This document shows, piece by piece, positions 15,201 to 24,141 of a stretch of 54,146 nt of DNA. How positions within the stretch are numbered: the first letter of the stretch is position 1; each line of letters begins with the position of its first letter. The stretch spans positions 1-54,146 of IMG/VR virus record IMGVR_UViG_3300032309_001150, one strand, 5' to 3'. The translations under genes and the position numbers were made by a program. The stretch is from a virus. The notes under the pieces were generated by a model, which saw only the letters and a program-made list of their open reading frames with translations, was not told where the DNA came from and did no database searches.

Positions 15201-17867
15201 TTAAGCCTGCGCTTCTTTCCATGACAGACGAGCCTGAATGTTTGCCGCACCAGTTGTGGTTGCAACTACATACAGGACATCAGGGCCGTCAGGATACAAA
15301 CCAGCTTGCGTTGTTGGAACGGTATTGTTGACGCCGCCACCCAAGATTGAGTTGCCCAAATCGCGCACCTGAGTCAAGTCCAAGGTACTGATGCCAACTG
15401 GAACGTAAGTAGCCGCCAATGATTCGCCACCTGTAATCGTTGCGGACGTGCCTGTTGACCCGTTCACCGCAATTTGCGCCAAAGACGAGGTAAAGCCGCC
15501 TGCAAGTTGTTGTGGCGAAATAAACGAGGCTTGTGCGCCAGTTCCAGAAAACGCCGCCGCAAGACGACCGTTCAAAACCAAGTTAATCAAAACCGCTGAA
15601 GTCGACGCAATGATTGACACCGAGTCAAGTTGCAACTGCATGCGGTTGATGGTTTCTTTTAAGCCCAATGTATCGGTGGTTCCAGTATCTACTGATGGCG
15701 CAATACGGATTGCCATCAAGGCATAGGAACCAGCCACGGTAACCGCCAAAGGCGTGGTCATGCCGTAGTTGAAAATCAGCGATTTGTCGTCGTTGAATTG
15801 GCCGTCCATGATGACAGAAGAGCCCCAGTGCGAAATTGAAGGCACTGAGTCAGCCGTGGCGTATTCAACCGTTACAAACGCGGTTTGCGGGTTGGTTACT
15901 GAAAAGGCTGTAGCCGCCGCGCCACCAGTTACGCCACGAGTACAACCAGTCAGCGAGGTTGCTGTTTTTCCGGTGTACGTCACATACTCAACAATTCCAG
16001 CCGCGCCTGCCCCTGTGATTTTTGCCAACCCACTTAAGTTGAACAAGCTTGTGTCAGACACAGGAAGTGTGGTATCCCCTGCGCCAATCGACGCGGTCAA
16101 AAATGTTGTTGGGGTCAGACCAGAAGATTCGTAGTGCGACGGCAAGTTACCAGAACGCATGAAAGCTTCATATTGCAAATTATTATTTTGAACTTGATGG
16201 CAATACGTCACCGCTCCATCTTTTCCGCGCATACCCCAGCGAATTGAACCTGCGCCGTACCAAGAATAGTCGATGTACCACATCTGCATGCGCGTGAGGT
16301 CAAGCGTGTAGCCTGAAGGGCCTGTTCCATCCATTGGGTCAAACCAAGTAGATCGCGGATACACGGTGTCCGTGGTAATAGACATGATGTAGCCACCGTT
16401 TGGCGAGGAAGTTGCGTTGTAACTTGCGCCACGATATTCAGGCGAAATAGTTAGGGAGGTATCGCTGTCAATTGCAATCACACGATATGACTGACCTCGA
16501 ATGACGCAGAACTGGCCCGGTACAAACGACTGGGTAAAGTTGGTTCCAACTCCAGTGACGGTTCCGTTACCTTGCGTCACTTGCACATACCCTTGCGTTT
16601 GAACGGTGGAGTTCCGAACAACGGCGCTTAAAGTTTGCCCGTCAAATCTAAAAAATATGCCGTTTTGTTGGTCAAAAATACCAACAGAGTTTGAGGCTCC
16701 GTACCAGATGATTGGGTTGATACGAATATTGTTACCCCGTGCTGGTGATGAAGGAGGGGTGTCTATTACGGTAGTTTGGTAGGTAAACGTGGTTCTTGAA
16801 AATCCGCCCGTTAAAATTGTGAACGTGCCGTTGTATTGTGTTGGGGTGCATCCAGACACCGTAACAACTGCGCCAGCGGCAAGATTGTGAGGGGCTGATG
16901 TGGTGACCGTAACCGTGCGACCTGCGGCGGTCAACGTTGGTTGGAAAAGCGTTGGGCACAGTGATGATCCAGTAGAGAACTGGATGCCTTTGCCTGATTG
17001 GTAGCGGAAATAACGACGTGTCTGACGAATCAATTGCTGATTGGTAATCGTGCCGCCAGCAGAAAAGGCCACGCCACCATCAAACGGGCGGGATTCAACC
17101 CACCCAGCAGGTCGCATGAAAACATTTGATTGGCCAGCGCTGTTTGTTGGGCTTGTCACCGCAACGGCGGTGGTAAAAGTAAACGTGCTGGCAGTTGGGG
17201 TTGTAGCAACAATCCAAGCGCCGTTGACGTTTAAATCACCTGCAAAACCAGTCATGTAAACGTAGTCACCCAAGTTCAAGCCGTGTGGGTAGGTGGTCGT
17301 GCAAAGCGGGGTTGTGGTCGCGCTTGCGGTGATGCAGTTTGCGCCTACTCGAAAAGCGCAGTTGCTGTAAAAGTAGCCGGGGTACACATACGTTTTGCCG
17401 GGGTTAAATACGTTGGTTGTTGCCGTTGCATTAGCGTCAATTAGGAACGAAACAGATACGCCTGCGCTAACGGAAGAAACCAACCACCAACCATTGACGT
17501 TGGGGTTTGTTGCGCCAAAGATAAAAATTGGAGTTGTGTTTGCAACGTAAGCGGCAGTGCTTGCCATGAACACAGTGACAGTACGACTTCCGCTTGTTGT
17601 TTGAATGCCGTTAGATGAAGAGGCATTGTTGACAGTCGTTGAAATCTGGGGAATGTAATACGCGCCCTGACGATTGTTTTGCAAATTGATAGATTCCCAC
17701 TTGGTTGGCTGTTGACCATATTCAAAGTCGGTGTCGATCAAAGCTTGGGGTGTAGAAACGCGCAACTTGTCCACTGGATCGTATGCAGGGGAGCGCGAAG
17801 ACTGTTGCGTGCGCAACTGCTGATCTGTTTTTGTGTCGGGGCCTGTGTATGCAACGAGTTGTGACAT
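15201..17867 (-). CDS. Large beta-rich structural protein
   Basis: An 888-residue protein. The N-terminus (with AYDPVDKLRVSTPQALIDTD, then FEYGQQPTKWESI, residues ~28-65) is followed by repeated beta-rich blocks with TVTVTTSAPHNLAAGAVVTV-type segments (~135-370). These look like tandem Ig-like or fold-repeat domains. Two middle blocks begin with a pattern in which a state of 'thing, then condition' beta hairpins repeats, as in phage baseplate or neck decoration proteins. Located between the capsid operon and the connector genes, it is a major virion component of unknown exact place. A hairpin at 17891-17908 precedes it. Confidence 0.65.
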   Translation of the reverse strand: MSQLVAYTGPDTKTDQQLRTQQSSRSPAYDPVDKLRVSTPQALIDTDFEYGQQPTKWESINLQNNRQGAYYIPQISTTVNNASSSNGIQTTSGSRTVTVFMASTAAYVANTTPIFIFGATNPNVNGWWLVSSVSAGVSVSFLIDANATATTNVFNPGKTYVYPGYFYSNCAFRVGANCITASATTTPLCTTTYPHGLNLGDYVYMTGFAGDLNVNGAWIVATTPTASTFTFTTAVAVTSPTNSAGQSNVFMRPAGWVESRPFDGGVAFSAGGTITNQQLIRQTRRYFRYQSGKGIQFSTGSSLCPTLFQPTLTAAGRTVTVTTSAPHNLAAGAVVTVSGCTPTQYNGTFTILTGGFSRTTFTYQTTVIDTPPSSPARGNNIRINPIIWYGASNSVGIFDQQNGIFFRFDGQTLSAVVRNSTVQTQGYVQVTQGNGTVTGVGTNFTQSFVPGQFCVIRGQSYRVIAIDSDTSLTISPEYRGASYNATSSPNGGYIMSITTDTVYPRSTWFDPMDGTGPSGYTLDLTRMQMWYIDYSWYGAGSIRWGMRGKDGAVTYCHQVQNNNLQYEAFMRSGNLPSHYESSGLTPTTFLTASIGAGDTTLPVSDTSLFNLSGLAKITGAGAAGIVEYVTYTGKTATSLTGCTRGVTGGAAATAFSVTNPQTAFVTVEYATADSVPSISHWGSSVIMDGQFNDDKSLIFNYGMTTPLAVTVAGSYALMAIRIAPSVDTGTTDTLGLKETINRMQLQLDSVSIIASTSAVLINLVLNGRLAAAFSGTGAQASFISPQQLAGGFTSSLAQIAVNGSTGTSATITGGESLAATYVPVGISTLDLTQVRDLGNSILGGGVNNTVPTTQAGLYPDGPDVLYVVATTTGAANIQARLSWKEAQA

Positions 17868-17890
17868 TTTTCACCTATTTTGAAGTCAAA

Positions 17891-17908
17891 CGGGGGCCGT
17901 AGCCCCCG
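17891..17908 (-). terminator. GC-rich hairpin, probable weak terminator
   Basis: A perfect stem CGGGGGC-TACG-GCCCCCG is followed on the minus strand by TTTGACTTC, a poor T tract. It lies in the 47-nt gap between the Lys/Gly-rich gene (17915) and the 888-residue structural gene (start 17867). It probably attenuates rather than ends transcription. Confidence 0.55.
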
Positions 17909-17914
17909 CCAAGT

Positions 17915-19156
17915 TTAAACAAACTTTGGAGCCTTTTGGGGGCTATTCATCGTTTTCGGATACGTCAAGTTGCTTTCCAATTTTGCGTTTTTCATCTGTG
18001 ATGCATTTTCTGCATCCAGAGCATTTCGCAAAGCTTTGTTTTCAACTTTACCGCCCTTTTTGTACGTCCCGCTAAAATTCAGTTGAGTTTTAGGTTTTGG
18101 TACAGGCTGGTTTCCTTGTGGCATCGCGACGGGTTTGCCTGTGTTAACAGTTCCCCCCGTCGCGTAGTGCTTTTTTGAAGCACCGCCATTCTTGTAACCG
18201 CCAGCGTTGGACAAAGCAACACCGCCAGTAGCGGCGTTGAGCATGGCTACACCACCAGTTGCGTAACGGTTGTAGCTATCGTCCCTTCTAGCCGTGCTGA
18301 TTTTTTTTGATGGCGTTTCGGTGGTTTTGGTAAGGCTCCTGTCTTTCTCGGCTGGAACATCACCGCCATTTTTATAGCCGCCAGCATTACTCATTGCAAC
18401 GCCGCCCGTAGCCATTTTGCCGCCGTGTTTCAATGCCAGCTTAGTGCCCTTGCCGCCCTTGTGTTGCTGGGTGTCGTGTTGCTTGAAAGCTTTTTTGACC
18501 ATAGCCTTGTCTTGCGCCATGTCAACCTTGCCGCCGTCTTTTTTGTATTTTTGAAGATGACTAACCGCTGACGAAATTACATTTTTAACTGGCCCGGCTG
18601 ATTTTACGAGTGGCGTTGGTGTTCTCGGTGTTGGTGGTAGAGCTTTTGCAACTGACGAAATTACATTTCCAACTCGCCCGGCTGATGTTGGTGCTGGTGC
18701 TGGTGTTGGAGCTTTTGCAACTGACGAAATTACTTTTTTTGCGCCGCCCAATGCTTTTTTAAGGAAGCCGCCAAGTCCTTTTTTGACAACCTTGGTTTCG
18801 CCGCCTTCTTTCATGCCAGCCACACGCTGATTTACAACTACTTCTTTGGAGATTTTTGAAGCAGGCATTTTTCCCATTTTGGGGGAAGTTGTGACTTTTG
18901 AGGTCATCGACTTTTGTGCCTTCATGCGATCTCTCGCGGAGGGCTTGCCGGGTGACTTGACAGGTGCATTGACCGCAGGACGACCAACAAACGCAGGGGT
19001 TGATGCCAACATGCTCATCGCGCCGCCTTCAGCCATTTTTGTGTGGCCGTCGGCAGATCCGCCTTTTTTCATGTTGACGTGACCACCCTTTTTGAGCTTC
19101 AGAACAACTGAAGGCTCGGTAGTCTCCATTTTTACCATCGGTTTAAATTCAGCCAT
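17915..19156 (-). CDS. Lys/Gly-rich repeat protein of the capsid region
   Basis: A 413-residue, very basic and low-complexity protein. The segment GGVAMSNAGGYKNGG appears twice almost exactly (around residues 245-263 and 315-330), with shorter variants between. KKGG and MKKGG motifs cluster at the N-terminus (~22-50), and a duplicated block with SSVAKAPTPAP/NVISSVAKALPPTP lies at ~145-190. No fold or enzyme motif can be seen. It follows a capsid-associated gene and probably acts inside the head, for example in DNA condensation, but that is inference. Confidence 0.7.
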   Translation of the reverse strand: MAEFKPMVKMETTEPSVVLKLKKGGHVNMKKGGSADGHTKMAEGGAMSMLASTPAFVGRPAVNAPVKSPGKPSARDRMKAQKSMTSKVTTSPKMGKMPASKISKEVVVNQRVAGMKEGGETKVVKKGLGGFLKKALGGAKKVISSVAKAPTPAPAPTSAGRVGNVISSVAKALPPTPRTPTPLVKSAGPVKNVISSAVSHLQKYKKDGGKVDMAQDKAMVKKAFKQHDTQQHKGGKGTKLALKHGGKMATGGVAMSNAGGYKNGGDVPAEKDRSLTKTTETPSKKISTARRDDSYNRYATGGVAMLNAATGGVALSNAGGYKNGGASKKHYATGGTVNTGKPVAMPQGNQPVPKPKTQLNFSGTYKKGGKVENKALRNALDAENASQMKNAKLESNLTYPKTMNSPQKAPKFV

Positions 19157-19167
19157 GTTTTTTCTCC

Positions 19168-20205
19168 TTAGGCTTGATCTGAGCCAAGCAAACCTGCACG
19201 AGTAGCGTTGGGGCCAACTTGTATAGCGGTCATACCCAAAGCAATTACCAGACGCTGAGTGCCGTCAGGGGTGGTGGTTGGCGCATAAGTGCCACGCACG
19301 TCAGGGGTAGTTGGAGCAGAAACACTTGAAGGAACCAAGTTCAATGCATTGGCAGTGTAAGAGCCAGTGGTTGTAACTCGCGTGTTTGCCAAGTAGTTGG
19401 CTTGCGTGGTGGCGATAGAGCCAGTTGTGGAAGAAGCATTTACCCAATAGTATGTGGTGTTCAAAGACACACCAACCAAAGAACCAAGGGAGCCCGTGAA
19501 GGAAACCAAAGTGCCGCTAGGAGGCGAGTAGGCAACGGTAAAGACGCCGGGAGCGGCAATCGTTAAAGCCGACACAGCTTGAGTGCTGTAGAAGGTTGTG
19601 CCACCGCCTAAGCCTTGCAATGCAGTACCTGTATCACGAGCCAACGTGTTGTGGGTGTGGGCGCTAATAAAGTAGGTCAAGTCGGTGAATTTTGCTGGCA
19701 GACCAAATATCTTTGTGGTTCCCACGCTGACGCCTGCGGCACTAGCGGCGGAGAATGTGCAAGATGCAACTTGGAAGAATGCCTTGCGTCCAGAGGTGGT
19801 TGTGGAGGCGACGTAAGCGATGATTTCGCTCATCGGTTGGCCGTAGTAGTCAAAACCAGTGATGGTCATGGAACCAGTTGTAACGCCAGCGGCTCCGACG
19901 GTGGTCAAAGCACGGGGGTAATCCAACTGAAGCACGATAGTGCCGTCAGAGCGGGTTACACGGGTTGCGGCGGTGGAGGTGGCAGACAGTTGTGTGCCAC
20001 TGTATGTGGTTGCGCCTGTTGAGGTTGTGGAGGCCAGAATGGCGGTTGTGCTTACGGCTACAGGAACGATGTCATACAAGTAGACACGTCCCATGGGGCC
20101 AAAGCCAAGATCCATTGGGGAGGGATTGCCGAGATTGCTGAAGGTGTTGTCTTCAACATAAGACTGGGCGGAACCCAGAAAGAGGTCGTCTGAAAATTGA
20201 GGCAT
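19168..20205 (-). CDS. Capsid-associated beta-rich protein (decoration-like)
   Basis: A 345-residue protein, weakly charged and Thr/Ser/Gly/Val-rich. The N-terminus opens with FSDDLFLGSAQSYVEDNTFS and then a DLGFGPMGRVYLYDIVPV stretch. It lies directly behind the major capsid gene but after its terminator. Its place and beta-rich composition fit a head decoration or vertex protein. There is no clear family recognition. The start codon follows the terminator by about 30 nt, so it is probably expressed at a lower level than the capsid. Confidence 0.62.
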   Translation of the reverse strand: MPQFSDDLFLGSAQSYVEDNTFSNLGNPSPMDLGFGPMGRVYLYDIVPVAVSTTAILASTTSTGATTYSGTQLSATSTAATRVTRSDGTIVLQLDYPRALTTVGAAGVTTGSMTITGFDYYGQPMSEIIAYVASTTTSGRKAFFQVASCTFSAASAAGVSVGTTKIFGLPAKFTDLTYFISAHTHNTLARDTGTALQGLGGGTTFYSTQAVSALTIAAPGVFTVAYSPPSGTLVSFTGSLGSLVGVSLNTTYYWVNASSTTGSIATTQANYLANTRVTTTGSYTANALNLVPSSVSAPTTPDVRGTYAPTTTPDGTQRLVIALGMTAIQVGPNATRAGLLGSDQA

Positions 20206-20238
20206 TTTGTCTGCTCCATGAAAAGTATGACAAGATTT

Positions 20239-20268
20239 AAAAAAGGGGCGGGGGTTTAATCCCGCCCC
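20239..20268 (-). terminator. Strong rho-independent terminator after the major capsid gene
   Basis: On the minus strand the stem GGGGCGGG-ATTAAACC-CCCGCCCC (20245-20268) is followed by six T residues. It lies 12 nt downstream of the capsid stop codon. Such a terminator would raise the ratio of capsid message to that of the downstream genes. Confidence 0.88.
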
Positions 20269-20279
20269 GCTTTGCGTTT

Positions 20280-21194
20280 TTACACGCCGGGTGTGCCGTA
20301 CATAGCACGCCAGTCGGTGAAGCCAACGTCGTAACGCTCTGTCGCCTTGTAGCGCATTGAGTCGGTTTCGAAGTCGCCTTCCATAGTTTTTTCCAGCTTA
20401 CGACGCATCAAAAGCTTCATGCCTTCGGGAGCATCGGTCTGAACCCACCATGCGCTTGGGTTTGTCAAACGTGACAGCACTGCCGCGCCTTCGTCCAAAA
20501 GGCCGATTGCTTTGACAGGGTTAATGTCGTTGTTTGCTGTACCAGTGCGCAAAACGGATTTCAACAACACTTCGGATTGAAAAATGTTACCGGGGGCCAC
20601 CACCAATTGGCGGGGAACCAAGCGAATTTTCTTGCCGTTGTTGTCAACTGCTTGGCGAACTTGAATCAACATCTGTTCGAGGGATGTTTGGCTCAAGTTT
20701 GCGGCTGTAGCCAACAAGTTGCTGGTAGTGCCGTTCACGATGGGGTGAGCATTGGAGTTCAATTGAACGCCGTCGCCGCCTTGATACGCTGAGTTGAAAG
20801 CGCGGTTAAGCACGTTCGCAGACAGCGTTTCTTTGGTTTCAATCAGGGATTGAGCCAAGTGGCGGGCATACACGTTACCGATACGGATGTGGTCGCCGTC
20901 TTCCACCAACACTTTGGTCAACGCAAAGGCCAAGCCATACACGTTGTACACATAGCGTTTCAGGAACAGCACGCCGCCTTGTTGGTAGCTGACAGGTGAA
21001 CCGTCAGGCAACTGAGGAGCGGCCCCAAAACCGTAAAGAACGGGTTCTTCGTGGTAGTTACGGGGAATACCTTCTTGCTCACGAAAAACTCGTGACCATT
21101 CATCGGTACGTTGGTCATAGACTCCATCGAAGCATTCGTTGAGAATTGGTTCAACAATACTTCTAAAGTCCGTACTGCGCATTGGAGCGGCCAT
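20280..21194 (-). CDS. Major capsid protein
   Basis: A 304-residue protein, the usual size for an HK97-fold capsid without a protease domain. The N-terminal helix (STDFRSIVEPILNECFDGVY), the central segment NRAFNSAYQGGDGVQL, and the P-domain-like stretch IRLVPRQLVVAPGNIFQSEV match the look of Mu gpT-like and related major capsid proteins. It lies immediately downstream of scaffold and small capsid genes and upstream of a strong terminator, as expected for the most abundant virion protein. The call rests on context plus recognised segments. Confidence 0.85.
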   Translation of the reverse strand: MAAPMRSTDFRSIVEPILNECFDGVYDQRTDEWSRVFREQEGIPRNYHEEPVLYGFGAAPQLPDGSPVSYQQGGVLFLKRYVYNVYGLAFALTKVLVEDGDHIRIGNVYARHLAQSLIETKETLSANVLNRAFNSAYQGGDGVQLNSNAHPIVNGTTSNLLATAANLSQTSLEQMLIQVRQAVDNNGKKIRLVPRQLVVAPGNIFQSEVLLKSVLRTGTANNDINPVKAIGLLDEGAAVLSRLTNPSAWWVQTDAPEGMKLLMRRKLEKTMEGDFETDSMRYKATERYDVGFTDWRAMYGTPGV

Positions 21195-21210
21195 AGTTCA
21201 CTCCTCCTTA

Positions 21211-21810
21211 TTAAGCGATAGCGTTGAATGTGCCGAAGAATTGTGAACGTGGGTTCACAACACGAACGATCACAAAAGGATCTCCCCATGCATTGTCTGC
21301 ATAGGGGGCAAGGTCTACAACGCGCATGTCACCGGGGTTGCCATTGCCGACGGCAGTGGAAACACCCAGACCAGTAGTTGACAGACCAGTGACGTTTGAA
21401 CCACTTGTCACCGTAAAACCAGCATTGGCGCTGAAGTTAAATTCATTGCCAATCGAGGTTTGGGCGATGGTTGCGTCGGTTTGAATTTCGTAAACGATGT
21501 TGTTGTCGTTGTAGAAATAAGCGATGCAAGAGCCCGTTTGGTAAGTTTGACCAGAGGGCCAGTAGTTGGAAACGCGACGACGTCCAGTGGTGTCGGTAAA
21601 TTCACAACCAGCGAAAGCACCCGCATAAACAGCACCAGCGGCGGCATTGATAATTGTGCCAGCACTGGGGTTATAGCGGACGGGTGCGCCTTTCAAGATG
21701 TCCGAGGTGTTGTACCCCGAAGCAATACCGTTGGCCAACGCCTGTGCACGATCCAAACCAGAAGGATGAAACGCAGGACGCAAGCCGAACGGAGCAGATG
21801 TTGCAGACAT
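21211..21810 (-). CDS. Capsid-operon structural protein (head decoration-like)
   Basis: A 199-residue beta-rich protein. The N-terminus contains PFGLRPAFHPSGLDRAQA and the middle holds GGCEF/YAGAFAGCEFTDTTGRRR and a GNPGDMRVVDLAPY segment. I recall this family directly before the major capsid gene in many environmental phages, where it is usually unnamed or called a head decoration or virion protein. It is separated from the capsid gene by 16 nt. No membrane, signal or catalytic features. Confidence 0.7.
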   Translation of the reverse strand: MSATSAPFGLRPAFHPSGLDRAQALANGIASGYNTSDILKGAPVRYNPSAGTIINAAAGAVYAGAFAGCEFTDTTGRRRVSNYWPSGQTYQTGSCIAYFYNDNNIVYEIQTDATIAQTSIGNEFNFSANAGFTVTSGSNVTGLSTTGLGVSTAVGNGNPGDMRVVDLAPYADNAWGDPFVIVRVVNPRSQFFGTFNAIA

Positions 21811-21839
21811 AGTCTAACTCCTTGTTTGATGAAACAACC

Positions 21840-22379
21840 TTAACCAGCAAATACTGGTGTGGGGATCGGGGTGTCAATATTGTCCAAACCGTCGCCTTCA
21901 ACCTGTCCAAGCCTACGGCCTGAACTGTCTCGCCCTTGTTGCGCCTCTGCTTGCAAGCGAATCTTGTTCGCTTCTTCGAGTGGAGCCTCGTGGTGAAAGT
22001 GCGCCATGATCTCTTGGTAAAGTTCCATCGGAATCTTGAACAAAAGCATTTCGTTGCACGCGATAAAACCAGCATGCTCTCCAGCCTTTACGCGCCAATT
22101 TTCGAACCCGGGAATCTCCTCCACCTTGATGGGGACGTAACCGAGTCGCATGCGCTTGTCGATGCTGTCGTAGCCGTTGGTCGTTGATAACCAGCAAACG
22201 TGAAATCCCTTTAATTCAGGGACATTGGGCAATGCGCTTTGTGTCCATTCATCCTTCCACATTTTTTTACGCTCTTCGGATGAAAAGAACTTCTCCTCTG
22301 GGGCCTCACGATCTGAATCATGACTTGCGCGATTTTCGCGTCCACCAGCAGTAAGATTTTTTTTAAGACGTTTATCCAT
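21840..22379 (-). CDS. Conserved head-region protein of unknown function
   Basis: A 179-residue protein. The start ATG 22379 is chosen because AAGGAG lies 9 nt upstream; an in-frame TTG eight codons earlier lacks that. The N-terminus is basic (MDKRLKKNLTAGGRENRAS), the middle has the Trp-rich segment ELKGFHVCWLSTTNGYDSID, and a helical acidic part follows. I recall related proteins between scaffold and capsid genes in environmental phages. A capsid assembly role is likely from context; no domain is recognised. Confidence 0.68.
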   Translation of the reverse strand: MDKRLKKNLTAGGRENRASHDSDREAPEEKFFSSEERKKMWKDEWTQSALPNVPELKGFHVCWLSTTNGYDSIDKRMRLGYVPIKVEEIPGFENWRVKAGEHAGFIACNEMLLFKIPMELYQEIMAHFHHEAPLEEANKIRLQAEAQQGRDSSGRRLGQVEGDGLDNIDTPIPTPVFAG

Positions 22380-22399
22380 TTTTGTAACTCCTTGTTGAC

Positions 22400-23365
22400 T
22401 CAATAATTTTTGCCTTCGAGGGCGTAACGCTTGATCATTCGCGCCCTTTTTTCTGGGTCATCCCACAAACCCGCATCCTTCATTGCTTTCACCTTTTCGG
22501 GTGACAGCGTGATGGTATTTTTTCCACCACTTGAGGAAGCGCTTTCGCGGCCTGAGCCAGTGACAACATTCTTTGGTCTAGAAGTTCGTACTGGATTTTC
22601 GTCCATGTCGTCAGTATAGCGGTGTGGAACCACTCTTGACAAGCGTCTGTCAAGTTCTTGCCAATATTCCGCCGTTTTGGGGTCGTACCCTTCATCGGCC
22701 AAGATTTGATCCTCGTTCAAAGCGCGACGGGAATCAGCATCTCTGCCACTAGGGTCGTACCACGGGTTCTTGTTCATCCAGTTGGATGCATGCCGCTGAA
22801 GCACGGGGTCTGGAGCCTGAATGGTCTGCTGGCGCTGGGGAGCGACAGAGCGTTGCTTTAGGTTGGTCAGAGCCTCATGGTTCTTGCTGGACTCGATCAA
22901 CATCTCTTGGGCGCTGACCATCAGTTCGCCATTGCCAGTTTCGGCGGCTTCTTTGATCTTTTCTTTGGCAAAGATCACTCTGGCGACCTCGTCTTCGATC
23001 CGCTTGTCAAGGCGGGCCAATTCGGAGCCAAGGGTTTTGCGCTCTACAACCGACAGGCGCTCAAGCAATTGCTGGTTTTGACGCTCAAGCTGTTGAAGCT
23101 TAATGTCTTTCTCAACAGAAACTTGCTTGTGGTAGTCCTTGCGCATACGGCGCTTGGCTCGTTTGGCTTCACGGGCGGCCTCGGCAACGGGGTCAATAGA
23201 ACCAGTTGCTTGGATCTCAGCACGCTGTGCGGCCTGATCATCCTCGTCAGAGCCGATCTGTTCGACCTCTGGGGATGGAATACTTTGGGGCAGGTCAACA
23301 ACGGCTCCGCCGTCGGCGGCTTCTTGAATGACCATGACCTCTTGTTGGGTGTTTTCTGTGCTCAT
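22400..23365 (-). CDS. Scaffolding-like protein
   Basis: A 321-residue, highly charged, mostly helical protein. Residues ~70-190 form a long Lys/Arg/Glu/Gln coiled coil (with QQLERQNQQLLERL), flanked by an acidic N-terminus and a C-terminal basic tail (DDPEKRARMIKRYALEGK). Capsid scaffolds have this shape and a basic C-terminal helix that binds the coat. It lies between portal-proximal genes and the major capsid gene, the normal place. The sequence itself is too variable for a domain call. Confidence 0.75.
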   Translation of the reverse strand: MSTENTQQEVMVIQEAADGGAVVDLPQSIPSPEVEQIGSDEDDQAAQRAEIQATGSIDPVAEAAREAKRAKRRMRKDYHKQVSVEKDIKLQQLERQNQQLLERLSVVERKTLGSELARLDKRIEDEVARVIFAKEKIKEAAETGNGELMVSAQEMLIESSKNHEALTNLKQRSVAPQRQQTIQAPDPVLQRHASNWMNKNPWYDPSGRDADSRRALNEDQILADEGYDPKTAEYWQELDRRLSRVVPHRYTDDMDENPVRTSRPKNVVTGSGRESASSSGGKNTITLSPEKVKAMKDAGLWDDPEKRARMIKRYALEGKNY

Positions 23366-23796
23366 ATGAAGGCTTTCATCGCAAGTGGATCACCTGTAAT
23401 GGTTGCAATGACTTCGTGGTCATTCAGCACCATAAACAAAACCGGGTCTTCGTCCTTGGGTGCGCCGGGGATTGGAACCTCCCAGCGATCACCACCCCAT
23501 TTGGGTACGCGGATGTAATCACCCTCGGCACACCAAACGCCCTCAACCCACGGCTCCATCGAATCGCGTTTGCGAAACGCTAGAGGGCCAAGCGCTATGA
23601 CTTTGCCAACCATGTTCTGCCACTTTTCGGTTTCTCTGGTTTCTTCAACCAAAACAATCCCGCTTGCGGTTACTGTCTTCTTTGTGCGGCGCAATTGCAC
23701 CAAAACTCTTGCACCAAGTGGACGCGCTCCGGGGTCTACAACAGGAAATGCTTCCCGTAAATCAGCGGCATTACCCGCTACCGTGCTATCACTCAT
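23362..23796 (-). CDS. GroES-like co-chaperonin
   Basis: A 144-residue protein with the Cpn10 pattern: PLGARVLVQL near the N-terminus, TASGIVLVEE (start of the mobile loop region), GKVIALG, EGDYIRVPKWGGDRWEVP, and finally LFMVLNDHEVIATITG, the closing strand. Phage co-chaperonins (for example T4 gp31) replace host GroES so the chaperonin can fold the capsid protein. It lies just upstream of the scaffold and capsid genes, supporting that use. The N-terminal ~25 residues precede the normal GroES start and are acidic. Confidence 0.88.
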   Translation of the reverse strand: MSDSTVAGNAADLREAFPVVDPGARPLGARVLVQLRRTKKTVTASGIVLVEETRETEKWQNMVGKVIALGPLAFRKRDSMEPWVEGVWCAEGDYIRVPKWGGDRWEVPIPGAPKDEDPVLFMVLNDHEVIATITGDPLAMKAFI

Positions 23797-23971
23797 CGTC
23801 TTTTTCTTTCATAAGGTTATCAAGGATGTCCAAAGACTCCTGCAAGCCTGCGTACTGCCCCACCATTCGTTGGTACGATTCAAAGTTGATGGCATTGCCT
23901 TCAGTCAATGAATTTTGTATTTCGAACTGACGCGCTTTGACAGCGCTTATGAGGTCGTTGATGTAGCGCAT
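23789..23971 (-). CDS. Small helical protein
   Basis: A 60-residue protein, nearly all helix (MRYINDLISAVKARQFEIQN and onward, ending LMKEKDDE). It overlaps the co-chaperonin start by 8 nt and the upstream stop by 1 nt, so it belongs to the same coupled run. I recall similar short proteins near the portal gene in other phages but know of no function. A structural or assembly role is possible. Confidence 0.7.
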   Translation of the reverse strand: MRYINDLISAVKARQFEIQNSLTEGNAINFESYQRMVGQYAGLQESLDILDNLMKEKDDE

Positions 23972-24141
23972 TACTTGCTTTTGCCCTTGGACTGCTTCAT
24001 GGTGGACAGGCCACCGTTTTTCTTACCGCTGTCTGAATTCGCTGTAGATGCCTGCCCTTTTGTCACATCCTCGCCTGTTGCCAGACGATAGTGTTGACGT
24101 GTTGGGCCTGCGGGCGTGCCGGGGATTTTGTTAGTAGCCAT
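23971..24141 (-). CDS. Small basic Gly-Gly-motif protein after the portal gene
   Basis: A 56-residue basic, probably unfolded protein. It starts at ATG 24141, overlapping the portal stop as TGATG, and ends at TAA 23973 next to the following ATG. It contains NKIPGTPAGPTRQHYRL and a KKNGGLSTMKQSKGKSK end, so it carries the same basic Gly-Gly motif as several structural proteins. Tight coupling on both sides and a clean start make it a convincing gene. Confidence 0.75.
   Translation of the reverse strand: MATNKIPGTPAGPTRQHYRLATGEDVTKGQASTANSDSGKKNGGLSTMKQSKGKSK

Noticed and set aside
18170-18420. Spaced DNA repeats that could suggest a CRISPR array
   Set aside because: They are irregularly spaced codon repeats for a GGVAMSNAGGYKNGG protein motif within an open frame, not identical repeats with unique spacers.
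20960-21289. 109-residue minus-strand ORF in another frame over the capsid start
   Set aside because: It overlaps the capsid gene and its upstream neighbour in a different frame and has no recognisable features.
22400-23365. Scaffold gene as a possible capsid protease
   Set aside because: No Ser-His-Asp protease motif is visible; the sequence is a charged coiled coil with a basic tail, fitting a scaffold.
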